From Purshia tridentata (lineage: Eukaryota > Streptophyta > Magnoliopsida > Rosales > Rosaceae), in assembly GCA_003254885.1 (NCBI GenBank), contig QANT01000426.1, forward strand, positions 1-37,923: a stretch of 37,923 nt of DNA. Reading direction: 5' to 3'. A program made the translations under genes and the position numbers. Position 1 is the first letter of the stretch; every line of letters begins with the position of its first letter. Positions 1 through 9,485 of this stretch are shown in pieces. The notes below the pieces were generated by a model that ran no database searches, had not been told where the DNA came from, and worked only from the letters and a program-made list of their open reading frames with translations.

Positions 1-264
1 GGTGGCGTCTTGGAGTTTCTTGGTTGCTCGTGTGAGGAATAGAGGGAAGGGAAGGGAAGGGCTGGTTAACGTGGTTGGGTTAAGGGGTTTTTGGGTTTGG
101 TTAATGCCTCAAATAACAAGGGCCGTTGGATGCTCATTTAATGAGATCCAAGGGCAGAGATGGCAGGTATACAAATAAGCAGGTTGTAGAAATCCTACAA
201 CTGAGCCCAGCTGTTTAAACTTGTACGTTATTGTTTTTTTAGATTGGGGTTTCATTTAGGGTTT
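1..264. other. AT-rich flank without a recognisable gene
   Basis: I see no convincing coding region here. Positions 129-150 form a short near-palindrome (GGAT..CTCAT-TTA-ATGAG..ATCC) that could fold as a hairpin. A short purine run of GGGAA units lies near 45-60. The left edge may belong to a gene or repeat outside the window, but nothing shows that. Confidence 0.4.
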
Positions 265-785
265 GGCTTATGTTGGGGGTTTCAAATTTAAAATTTTCAA
301 TTGGAGTTTCAATTGGGGTTTCGTTGGCTTTTAATTTTTATAACATATATATGTTTATAGTTTTATTGTTAGGGTTTGGGGTTTGGTTTAAACTTTTTTA
401 CTTTATGATTATTTTCTATTTTGGGGTTTAGAGTATTTTTTATTTTCGAGTTTGGAGTTTAGGGTATATTATTATATAACTTAATAACTTATATAATGTA
501 TTATTACAAATGTATTTATTTTCTATTGGTTTGGCTTTTGTTTGGGGTTTCAAATTTAAAATTTTCAATTGGGGTTTCGTTAGCTTTTAATTTTTGTAAC
601 ATATTTATGTTTATAATTTTATTACATGATAAGGGGTTTGGGGTTTGGTTTAAACGTTTTTACTTTATGATTATTTTCTATTTTGTGGTTTAGGGTATTT
701 TCTATTCTAGGATTTGAGGTTTAGGTTATATTATTATATAACTTAATAACTTATATAATGTATTATTATATATGTATTTACTATT
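265..785. repeat. Imperfect tandem duplication, ~265 bp unit
   Basis: Two diverged copies lie head to tail, about 265-530 and 533-785. Both begin with a GGCTT..TTGGGGTTTCAAATTT segment and share a TTTATGATTATTTTCTATTTT block. Both end in a TATTATATAACTTAATAACT segment. The short open frame at 496-693 is AT-rich low-complexity sequence inside the repeat and is not a credible gene. Confidence 0.7.
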
Positions 786-863
786 TAGTAATATAGTATA
801 TAGAAATGTTAGAAACATAATAGTTTATTTATACTTTATAGTTTATACTTTATAAAAATGTTT

Positions 864-895
864 GGGGTTTGGGGTTTGAGGTTTGGGGTTTGGGG
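864..895 (+). repeat. TTTGGGG telomere-like tract with G-quadruplex potential
   Basis: Four GGGG runs at 864-867, 871-874, 885-888 and 892-895 are separated by TTT, a ten-base spacer and TTT. The unit resembles a variant of the plant telomere repeat TTTAGGG. Looser GGGTTT-type variants are scattered from 240 to 720. Folding as a four-layer quadruplex is an inference from run lengths. Confidence 0.6.
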
Positions 896-1080
896 TTTAA
901 TATAGAAATGTATGTTTATACCTTTATATTTATAGTTTATTTATTTATACATAAGCTATTACTAAGGGTCTAATACAGTAATACTAGTAGCTAATGGACT
1001 ATTAGTTAAAAATTTTAAATAGTTAATAGTTAATAACTTAATACTTAACAAGTTAATAGTAAGAGGATCCGATTGAGTGG

Positions 1081-1210
1081 GCTGGTCTACCAGACTTTCG
1101 GTCTACCTGATTTTCGGTCCAGTCTTGGACTCCAAATAAGGCTACTGAAAACATCCGGTCCAGTCCCCGGTCCCTCAAATTTCGGTCCAGTCCGGTCCGA
1201 TCCCCCACTC
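1081..1210. repeat. Short CGGTC-rich repetitive tract
   Basis: The stretch carries about six CGGTC/CGGTCC words, mostly as TTTCGGTC or CCGGTCC, within 130 bp, in an otherwise AT-rich neighbourhood. It looks like the edge of a dispersed repeat, but I cannot assign a family. From 1211 to 1345 there is only AT-rich DNA. Confidence 0.4.
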
Positions 1211-2427
1211 CTAGGATTTACTTTAGGCTCTTAGGTAGTATATAAATAAATAATATAAAGGTTAAAAAAACTTAAAAAATTGTTATAAATCTAAATTATA
1301 GGGTATATATTAAAAATATATATATATTTTTTTTTGCATAGATCATGTAACACCCCGCACTTTCAAAAGTAGTTTTGAAACGTTTTTTAAAGATTTCTGG
1401 GATTTTATCTGGAAAGTAAAGCGTTTTGGTGTTTTGAATTTTAAAGTTTGACTTTTAAAAAGGGGAAAAAGTTGACTTTTTGTTCTGGAGGTCTTTTCGC
1501 GTTGACCTTGGGTCCGTTGGGAAGGTCTCGTCCTCACGAGTTCGTAGACACGTAGCACGCGTCGAACGGAGCTACGGTTTGAAAGTTACGGACGTGTGAA
1601 GAGAAGGACACATTGGTAATTTTGAAAAAGTTGGATTTAAAAAGGGGCACAGAACCCCAGAAATCTTAGTTTCTCTCTCCTCTCCCGATGCTTCTCCCTC
1701 TCGCGAGTTTCTCCCAGCCGTGCCTTTCGCCGGCGCGTGGGGGCGCGTCCGGCGGCGGGCCGGCGTGATCCTTGGCTTCCCGTGCTCGCCGGCTCCCCCT
1801 CTTCCTTCCCATGGTGGCGGCTCGCCGTGAAACAGCCCGGAAAGTGGAGAATCGCGCGTGCACAGTCGGTGTGATCGGCGGCGATCTCGCCGTTTCCGGC
1901 GACGACGAGGCCCAATGACCGCCCAGACCTTCTCCCCTCGCCGAGCCCAGCCTGTTGGTGGGTTCGATTGCACCTTTGGACCGCCGTGGACGGCGGATCG
2001 GCGTTGGAGGTGCCGCCGGCTTCCCGGCCTGATTTCTCCCTTTTCCGGCCACTTTTGGCCGTCGACCCAGGTTTGAGAATCGATCCCCTCGATCTCCTCT
2101 ACGTGCCCATGTAATTTGTTTTAGCTAAACGCGACTTTCGTTATTGACAGTTGACCACCGTTGACCGTTCGTTGACCGTCGCGGGACCCGCTGCGTATGA
2201 CGATCCCAGCGAGCGTTCCTTGGTTTTCGACATCGGGCTAACCACCCGAGCTTGTGGGTGAGTTTCTCGGACCTTTCGAGTGTTTTTCCGAGAGTCGGGC
2301 AGCCACCATGTGTGGTGGTTCCCGCTCGTTTTTCGTGACTGTTGGACTTGTTTGTGAATTCTGGGTTATTGCTTGGACTGTCTGGTCTTAACAGGTACGC
2401 GCGGCTTGGGAATTTGTATTCCCGATG

Positions 2428-2512
2428 CCGTTGTGCTGCCGGATTTTAGAATCCGAGCAAAGGAGCCACNCCGTTATGCTGCCGGATTTTAGAATCCGAG
2501 CAAAGGAGCCAC
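2428..2512. repeat. 42-nt direct duplication around an N (position 2470)
   Basis: Positions 2428-2469 and 2471-2512 are the same 42 nt with one mismatch (G to A), separated by a single N. A duplicated edge around an isolated N is the usual mark of two contig ends joined without collapsing their overlap, so the repeat may not exist in the real chromosome. Confidence 0.8.
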
Positions 2513-3300
2513 GAAGGACACGAAGGTAGTTTAGTCTTTTCACGGGGTCACGGTGAGTGAACCTAGGATCCTTTAACTCTCAGTTAGTTAGTTACTTGGC
2601 TGGTTTGAGTGCTTGTTTGTTTTGGTTGCTGTATGCTAGCTAAGGGAGGTTACGGAATTAGGATTGAAATACTGATAATTTAAGAATTATTTGAGGTTAC
2701 AGAATTAAGAAATGTTTGGAGCTTCAGAGAGGGCTAAGTAAGGATCAGTGGTGGTGTTCGAGGATTAATGAATTCAGGTGGAGATTTTGATTAGGATTGG
2801 GATTCCCAGGATTTTAAAGTTATGGCTTTTTAAGGTGATTTAGTATGGATTTGGTTTTGGAAACTGATTTGAGAATTCAGTTTATTCTCGGATAAAATTA
2901 AAGATTTGATTTTACTTATCCGTTTTGATGACGTTGGTTCTTTAAGAAATGATTTAATATTGAGTTCGAGTTTTGGTTTCGATGGATTTTCTGTTATATC
3001 CAAAAAGGTTTTGAAAATGGTTTTCGGTGATTTTGAAATGGAAATATCATTTTCGGATTGGTACTGTTTTCAAAGCACCCAGTTGCTATTCGTACAGCTT
3101 ATCAGGTTATACAGGTCTTTGGGACCCATCACGGCACACACATAGGCTTTGGGCCGTGTGTCGGGATGCCTCACCCTTTGGGGGCAGTCTGCGTGCACGT
3201 ACGACATTCTGGCCCGTTGTACGACGGCGAAACGACGGTACAACGGCCACCGAATCCACTCGCATGACGGCGTTACGACGGTGCGGGTGGAAGGATAAGC

Positions 3301-3475
3301 ACGTACGGCAGTTGTTGGCCCTGCATGTGTATGACAGACCCTGGCTCTGCACATGTACGGCAGGATATTGGCCCTGCATGCGTACGGCAGGTCGTAGGCC
3401 CTGCGCATGTACGGCAAGGTTATTGGCCCTGCATGCGTACGGCAGGTTGTGAGCCCTGCGCATGTACGGCAGGCT
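3301..3475 (+). repeat. Minisatellite, ~27-28 bp unit, about six copies
   Basis: Units carry GGCCCTGCATGCGTACGGCA or the sister form GGCCCTGCGCATGTACGGCA. The two forms alternate in the better-preserved part (about 3371-3472), so the higher-order period is ~55 bp. Copies towards the left edge are more degenerate. The array lies inside the 1346-4586 unit. Confidence 0.85.
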
Positions 3476-3535
3476 AGCTGGATGTGGATTGGGTGAGGGT
3501 TTTACGCATCTTGTCAGTTTACAGTTGTTCTTGCG

Positions 3536-3566
3536 AATTATAGATTTCAGNAATTATAGATTTCAG
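3536..3566. repeat. 15-nt duplication around an N (position 3551)
   Basis: AATTATAGATTTCAG occurs at 3536-3550 and again at 3552-3566, with a single N between. As at 2470, this looks like an uncollapsed assembly join rather than biology. Confidence 0.8.
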
Positions 3567-4277
3567 TTTTTAATTGATATTTTAAGAACTTAACCAGTTT
3601 TATTGATTTATCAGAGTTTTCAGTTCTGGTTTTATAAATTGGAACTTTGATCAGTTTTACCATTTTCTAAAAGAGTTTTGCAAATGGATTTTAAAAGCGG
3701 ATTTCTACAAAGAGTTTTCAGTGGATTTTTATGAAATGTTTAAAGCTAGGGGAATCTCAAAGAGTGAAGTGTAGTGTTGGGAAACTGTGAATTTAAAGAT
3801 TTAGGCGAGAATTGATTACTGGGGTTTGAGTAACAAAGGTCGTTTTGAGATTTGAGGGTAAGTCAAAGGGTTTCGGAGTGTCAGTGATTTTAATTGAGGA
3901 TTTAGTGGTTTCTAAAGGTTATTTGAGGATAGTGGAAGAATTTATTGAGGTTAAGTTGGTTCAGAAAGGTTGATCGAGGATTTTAAGATTATTGGAGAAT
4001 CCAGTGAAATTCTAAGTCAGGACCCTGTGGTGTAAATCGAGGTGATTTCCAGTTCAGGGGATCAATTGAGGATAATTGAGGCATTACAGTTTAGGGACAA
4101 TGAATTGGATTGGTTAGAGGATTGGATGATCAGGTTAAGATTCATGATTGAGATTGTGGTTTGATTGGGAGTTGAGGCTTGAGAAAGTTTATGAGTTTGA
4201 CGATTCTACTGATTATTTTAATTGAGTTTATTTGAGATTTTCAGTTAGATTGCACTCACACGAGCTCTAGTGAGCTT

Positions 4278-4320
4278 ACCGGGTTTGTGTGTAAACCCGG
4301 TGCACCTGTGGTTGGGTGCA
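4278..4320 (+). other. Tandem hairpins near the right end of the LTR-like unit
   Basis: ACCGGGTTT (4278-4286) pairs perfectly with AAACCCGGT (4293-4301) across a GTGTGT loop. A second smaller stem, GCACC with GGTGC, follows immediately. Structured RNA near a polyadenylation region is common in LTRs, so these may mark the R region, but that role is inferred. Confidence 0.55.
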
Positions 4321-4586
4321 GGGTTGTTTTTGCAGGCTTGCAGGCTGAGGAGACGGTGGAGTGAAGACGAGGCAGTGGGACCAGCAGTGTTTTTATAAAG
4401 CTATTTTACGATTTATTTTCGTGTAAAAGTTTACAGCTTGATTTTATAAATGTGTTTTGTAAAGTTACAGTTATTTCAGTAAATTATTTTATATTCATGG
4501 CTCACAGTTTCAGGAAAAAGGGCCCACAGGGAACAGTTATCAGTTTTCAGCAGTTTAGGCACGTGCCCGAGGGTCGGGGCGTGTCA

Positions 4587-5372
4587 CCACATCCATCCGG
4601 ATTATTTCAATCCATAAAGTGAACGCCTCAAACGAATGGAGAGCGTGTTCCGTGGTCTGGAACTATTTGCATCGGGTATCTTAAGTCCTTCAGGAACTCT
4701 CATATATATCTCTATATCAGGATCCCCATAGAGATAAACTATGACCACATCCATAAGCTGCATATTCAGTTTTTCGGAAACTACCAAACTGATAAGGTAG
4801 CGGAACGTTATGACGTTCACTACGAGAGAGTACATCTCCTAGTAATCAATCCCACGGCGTTGAGAAAATCCTTGCGCCACTAGACGAGCCTTGTATCTCA
4901 CAATCTCGCTTTTCTCAACACAATTCCTTACAAATACCCATTTAAATTCTACAAGTTTAACATGGGGAAGTGCAGGGACGACAGGCCCAAACACTCTTCT
5001 CTTTGTCAAGGAATATAATTCAGCCAGGATTGCTTCTTTCCATTTTGGCCAGTCGTATCGACGTTGACATTCATCAACAGAGCGAGGTTCGATGTCATCG
5101 CTAGTTATGATTTCAGTAGCTACCGCGAATACAAATATATCATCGATGATAATCTCATTTCGATTCCAGATCTCACATAAGCATGCATAATTTATCGAGA
5201 TTTCTCTGTTCTCGGGAGTGGGTTCAAATGTTGGAGCATCCCCCAACACCGTCTCTTCCAGGACAAACCCATAATCCGAAACAATCTCGTGAGATGGATC
5301 GATTAAGGTTGCGATGTTAAGAGGATTCATTTGTGCCAAATTTACCCTTTTCCGGGGATAAGAATCCTTCAA
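4587..5372 (-). pseudogene. Copia reverse transcriptase remnant (N-terminal half)
   Basis: The first part (5372-4839) contains WKEAILAELYSL, FKWVFVRN and YKARLVAQGFSQ, all conserved copia reverse-transcriptase segments, and ends with a stop near 4836. The second part (4835-4602) continues with DVVIVYLYGDPDIEIYM and RLRRSLYGLK. The residues before YLYG are altered from the usual DVVTAYLYG. The sequence then ends at the junction with the 1346-4586 unit, before the catalytic YVDD box. Confidence 0.8.
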
Positions 5373-5544
5373 ACCTAGTGGTCTACCTCACTTCTGGGCA
5401 GGGAAATATGACTGGTTAGCCACCATGGTCGTACCTCGTCCATCTGGGACGACACGTTCTACAGGGACGACACATCCTACCGGGATAGATATCCTTACAG
5501 GCATATTTGCAGCAGGTATATGTGATCTCGTCACTTTAGCTAGA

Positions 5545-6616
5545 TCAAAGAAAGCATCTGGCTACACTTTGTAGATCTAGAATTCTTCGCAATTCACTAT
5601 AACATTGTGCGGTTCGGGGATTGGCATGAGACATAGTGGGGATATTCCACATCAATTCGCGTCGTTCATCAGGAACGGTGACGTTCTTATCTCCCCCTAA
5701 CGGCGGGAAGACTGTCTCATCAAAGTGACAATCCGCAAATCTGGCGGGAAAGAGATCGCCTGTCAAGGCTTCTAAAAAAAACATATAATGGATGGGGATT
5801 CATAACTGACCAATCCTTCGTTGAGGGCCCAATTTTGTACGTTGTGGTGGCACAATTGGCACATAAACTGCACACCCAAATATGCGTAAGTACGAAACGT
5901 CAGGTTCGTACCCAGTTGCCAACTGTAACATAGAGTAAGGTTGGATATCAGTGGGCCTTAACGGGACCAACCTAGCTACAGGCAAGATTGAATAGCCCCA
6001 TGCAGAAAAATGGTGAAATCTTTACTAGTCTTTGCATATGATAGTCTAGTATTCAACTTTCCCAACGAGCAGGCTTGGCATAGTGTGTCACTAAACACAA
6101 AATTGTAAGGGGATGCCCATGTGATGAATTGAGGATATGGTGCATCATACTTTGACCTGGGTGTTCTGACCGGTCATGCCATAGCAAAAAGAACTGCTCA
6201 AATTAGTTAGCGTCTGGCTAACTATGTGGTTTGCCTCGATCGATCTGATAGTCGACATATAGAGACCATTCGAGAGACATTTCAATTTTTCCAATATACG
6301 CTTCTGGCTGTACAAATTGAAAGTTATGCAAAGATATTCCACTCCATTTTCCTTAGTGGTTTCAACGTGATAACCGTTTGTTCAAATCTCCTTAAAACTC
6401 AACAACGTTCTTCTGGAACATGAAGAATATAAGAGCTCATGAATGGTAAATTCAGAACCATTGGACAACTTAAAATAGGCTTTGCCATAGCCCTCTACCA
6501 GGTTGGATTAGCCTGATATGGTTGTCACAGAGGTATGAGTAGGCAATAAGTTTGAAAAATACTTCCGTTCTTGGAGTATAGTGTGCGTAGTAGCACTGTC
6601 AGCCAGACAACAAACT
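5545..6616 (-). pseudogene. Copia protease and integrase remnant
   Basis: Near 6574-6612 the minus strand reads CLADSATTHTIL, the aspartic protease active-site region of copia elements. A pre-integrase segment follows (around 6145-6342, including GLYMSTIRSIEANHIVS). Integrase C-terminal pieces are at 5800-5985 (YLRIFGCAVYVPIVPPQRTK) and 5545-5784 (LTGDLFPARFADCHFDETVF). Most of the integrase catalytic core is deleted between 5985 and 6145. Frames shift several times, so no protein can be made. Confidence 0.75.
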
Positions 6617-6818
6617 TCCCCACAAAACATGCCTATTCATAAACTTAATTCAATGTATAAAAATAAATAACTTCATTGAATTAATATTGGAATATAACCA
6701 TATTTCCAAAACTAACAATCCAAAACATAGATCACCAAAATAATCCGAATATGAATCATTATTCAGAGAATAAAATAAATATGGCACAAGTGCCAATCAT
6801 AACCATGTTCTCGAGTGT

Positions 6819-7763
6819 TCAGTCCTCGAAGTGTCTAGAAGCAGCCTGGAAATCAGTGATCTCTAGGGTGGTATTCATAGAAAATGATCCTTCGATAAAG
6901 TTGGTCTCACGAGGTCCGCGACTGGTGTAATACTCCTCTATAGCTTGCGCTAATACACGACAGGTGCGAGACCAATGATCAGTTCCTTCACAATGGTGAC
7001 ATAAATCAATCTGATTATGATTCTGGGGGCAACAGGCCGGACCAGTGTTCCTCTCATTTTGAGTTCTTAAGTTCGAGTAACCGTGATTCCCATCACGTGG
7101 GCTTTAGCCACGTGAATTGAGGTTATGTGGGCCTTGGCCACGTTGACCTCGATCATACTGAGCGTTCTTCTGAGAACCTTTCCTTCCATTTCTCGAGTGA
7201 TCAGATTTTGCGTCCTTTACATGACCTCGGTTTCTCGTTTCACGGTTTGAATCGTGATGAGCAACATCGTTTGCTTCAGGCAATGGTGTTGCTCTAGTAA
7301 CAGCCGGTCGGGCTTGATCTTTGTTTAATAATCAGTTGTTATTCTTTTCGGCGAGCAACAAAATAGTGATCAATTCCGAGAACTTGGTAAAAATGCCTCT
7401 CCCTGTATTGTTGCTTCAGGACGAAACAGGAGGTAGGGAAGATAGATAAAATCTTCTCCAATAGGTCAGCTTTGGTGAGCTCTTCCCCATGAAATTTGAG
7501 GAGTGACCAAATTCGACAAATCTCCGAATTATACTCATTTACAGATTTGAAATCCTGGAAACGGATGGTTTGCCACTCATGTCTTGCTTCGGGCATGGAA
7601 ATGGTCCTTAGGTGGTTATACCGTTCTTCCAAAGCGACCCAAAGAGCTCGTGAATCCTCTTCAGCGAGGTACTCAAATGAAGCTTTACATCTTAAGTCCA
7701 TTTTAAATAGCTTCTTCCCAAAACTTCCAAAGCGACAAAATTAAGCTTGTTGAGATTTGACAT
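6819..7763 (-). pseudogene. Copia gag remnant
   Basis: The minus strand starts at an ATG at 7763-7761 and reads MSNLNKLNFVALEVLGRSYL, the usual gag opening of this family, then hits a stop. A second frame carries the gag core with EYLAEEDSRALWVALEERY and FQDFKSVNEYNSEICRI. About 60-70 residues seem to be deleted between the two. Downstream is a CCHC zinc knuckle (CHHCEGTDHWSRTC, 6959-7001), followed by a stop at 6819-6821. The knuckle identifies an RNA-binding nucleocapsid part. A further in-frame stop lies near 7108. Confidence 0.8.
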
Positions 7764-9152
7764 TCTTAAGAAAGGAACAAATAATAATATTTAGTGCTTT
7801 GGGCAATAACATCCATAAGCAACTAATAAGAACTTCAAGTTCTATCACATGGTAAAATGAATTCAAATTAGACATGTAAAATCTACTGGTTTAATCATGT
7901 TTGGTGAATTTATGAAGGAAACTTCAAGTTCCTTATATGGCATTATCGAAACTACAGGTTCGATATTTATGTATGAACTACTGGTTCGTTAATTACCTGC
8001 AATTTCTACACATATATTCTAATGCAGAAATATAAACAAGTAAAATATTTATATAATTCGAATAGAATTGAAAATATCCCAAGATTATGATTCTGCCATT
8101 TAGAATATAAGTATTAGGTGAAGTGAATCAATTTCGAACAAAACATGTTAGTGCAGTGGTAAACGCACATGCATGTGTGCAGCAGGTCCCAAGTTCAAAC
8201 CTCAGAGAGTGCTAGAATTAGACTCTCTTTTTTCAGAGTTTCAGGAGGTGAAGAGAAGGCTGCCACATAGGCATGCCGACATGGAGTGCGACTCTGACGT
8301 GGCGTGCCAATGTGGACGCTCACAGTTGGGCGCTGACGTGGCATGCTGATATGGACACGCTGCTGGGCTGGCCACTTAACATGGGCCTAGGCTTGGGCTG
8401 CGGGCCTGCGTCCTTGTTGGGTTCTCTAAGCTTCTGGCTTGTAGCTTAGGCTTCTGACCTGGGCAGCGGGCCTCTTATGTTGGGCTCTCTGGGCTGCCTG
8501 AGCTTCTGGTTGTAGCTTGGGCCTCGGGCCTGGGCAGCGGGACTAGCCTTGGCCTGGGCATGGGCCAGGGCCCACTTGGCTTGGTGGTTGCGCCCCTCCT
8601 CTGGGCTGCGGTCTTATTGGGCCCACGAGGCCTTCTGGGCTGGTGCACTCAATTTGGGCTTGTTGGGCCCATGCGGCCTGCTGGGCTGCATGGCCTATTT
8701 GGCCCACACGGCTTGTTGCAGGGGCAGCAAGGTTGGGCTTAGGCCTGCCTTGACTGACGGCAACCAGCGGCTGCAGGCCGCCTCTGTTGGTTGCCGGCGG
8801 CTGCTGGCTGCCTCTGTTGGTTGCCGGCGGCTGCTAGCTGCCTGTGGTGGTGGCCGGCGACTGCTGGCTGCCCAGGATGATTTTCGATCACCAAAAAATT
8901 AATTTTCCCAAATTTTCCACCTTTTTTAATCATTCAATTCAAAAATATGAATCAAAAATATATAATCTCAATTAAATCAATCACATAGATTTAGGGTTAA
9001 TGCTTCATGGAGATTTTTACATGCTATTAAAGTTTAACAAGCATGAATACAAAAAATTGTTCTAGAAAACCTACTTGGTTGAAAAACAGATTGAATGATA
9101 ATTCTCTTTTGTTTGGCGATCCACAATCCTAGAGCTTTTTATGCTGATAACG
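7764..9152 (-). other. Copia leader with GC-rich direct repeats
   Basis: The 1.4 kb between LTR and gag has no coding signal. Positions 8240-8760 are rich in GGGCCTGGGC and GACGTGGCATGC words. Three 30-bp units with the core GTTGGTTGCCGGCGGCTGCT type lie at 8784-8813, 8814-8843 and 8844-8873, the last one diverged. Both strands are open across 8549-8933 only because of this repetition. From 7764 to 8140 and from 8880 to 9150 the DNA is AT-rich and featureless. Confidence 0.65.
8149..8233 (+). ncRNA. tRNA-like / SINE-like Pol III unit (candidate)
   Basis: TAGTGCAGTGG at 8149-8159 fits the A-box consensus TRGYNNARNNG fully. AGTTCAAACCT at 8192-8202 fits the B box RGTTCRANNCC at ten of eleven places. 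A 3' hairpin (AGAGAGT with ACTCTCT) is followed by six Ts at 8228-8233, a typical Pol III stop. The span of 85 nt is tRNA-sized, and a self-complementary GCACATGCATGTGTGC sits where an anticodon arm would be. A standard acceptor stem is not evident, so a functional tRNA is unlikely. A SINE head or a conserved part of the copia leader is more likely. Confidence 0.35.
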
Positions 9153-9352
9153 TGTTGTAAAATATATGTACTAGGGTTTGTGAAGGCAGAGAGAATCATC
9201 CAGTTCTCTTATTCATTCAGGAATATATATATACTTATACAAAGGTAGGGTTTACTCACTTTAATAAATTACGAGTATACCCCTACAACTAATTACAGGA
9301 ATAACCACACTAATAAAGATATTTACAACAATAAGAACATATAAATTCCACA
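9153..9352 (-). repeat. Copia 5' LTR (about 200 bp)
   Basis: On the minus strand it begins TGTGGAATTTATATG and ends ATATTTTACAACA, giving TGT..ACA termini. CGTTATCAGCATAAAAAG follows, resembling the primer-binding region seen in this plant copia family. No second LTR exists in the window, so the ends cannot be confirmed by comparison and may be off by a few bases. Confidence 0.6.
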
Positions 9353-9485
9353 GTGACTACTGCATAATTAAATGCAACAGCAAAAGTACATTTGTTATTT
9401 CTTGGATATATTGAAATAAAGAACGCCAGAGTAAACCCTAGGCATAATGGAGGAGCAGCATAAGCATTGCTCTTTCATAATCATT
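9353..9485. other. Short spacer between copia LTR and receptor gene
   Basis: About 130 bp separates the LTR from the receptor stop codon and should hold the receptor's 3' UTR. A stretch near 9390-9420 resembles the bHLH140 3' UTR at 17785-17823, including GGATATATT and GAAATAAAGAAC. See the findings. Confidence 0.4.

Larger units (their letters stand above)
1346..4586 (+). mobile_element. LTR-like repetitive unit, 3.24 kb (solo LTR or non-autonomous element)
   Basis: The unit starts TGTAACACCCCGCAC and ends GGGGCGTGTCA, so its ends are TG..CA and are imperfect inverted copies (TGTAACACCCCG against TGACACGCCCCG). Such ends are common in plant LTR elements. No long protein is encoded; the overlapping frames around 1572-2076 follow from a CpG-rich segment and are not supported. 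Inside are a 42-nt duplication, a ~27-nt minisatellite (3301-3475) and paired hairpins near 4278-4320. The right end abuts copia reverse transcriptase sequence directly, but the left flank is not copia and no target duplication is visible (GATCA against CCACA). A second rearrangement is therefore likely. Strand is nominal. Confidence 0.55.
4587..9352 (-). mobile_element. Degenerate, 3'-truncated Ty1/copia retrotransposon
   Basis: Read on the minus strand the order is 5' LTR (9352-9153), a primer-site-like CGTTATCAGC just after it, a long leader, gag, protease, integrase and reverse transcriptase. This is the copia order, with integrase before reverse transcriptase. The element stops abruptly inside the reverse transcriptase at 4587, where the 1346-4586 unit begins. 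RNase H and the 3' LTR are missing. Stops, frameshifts and an internal gag deletion show it is dead. The coding remnants are listed separately. Confidence 0.85.

Noticed and set aside
1572-2076. Overlapping arginine/proline-rich frames on both strands
   Set aside because: They fall in a CpG-rich stretch of an LTR-like unit. Several frames are open at once, which reflects base composition, not coding.
3027-3463. Frames of 115-141 codons on both strands rich in Cys, Arg and Ala
   Set aside because: They read through the 27-bp minisatellite, which is open in several frames.
3310-3472. CRISPR-like array
   Set aside because: The repeats are contiguous minisatellite units without unique spacers, in a plant genome.
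8549-8933. Frames with repeated AASVGCRRLL (plus) and AAAGNQQRQP (minus)
   Set aside because: Products of the 30-bp direct repeat in the copia leader. No start context or known domain.
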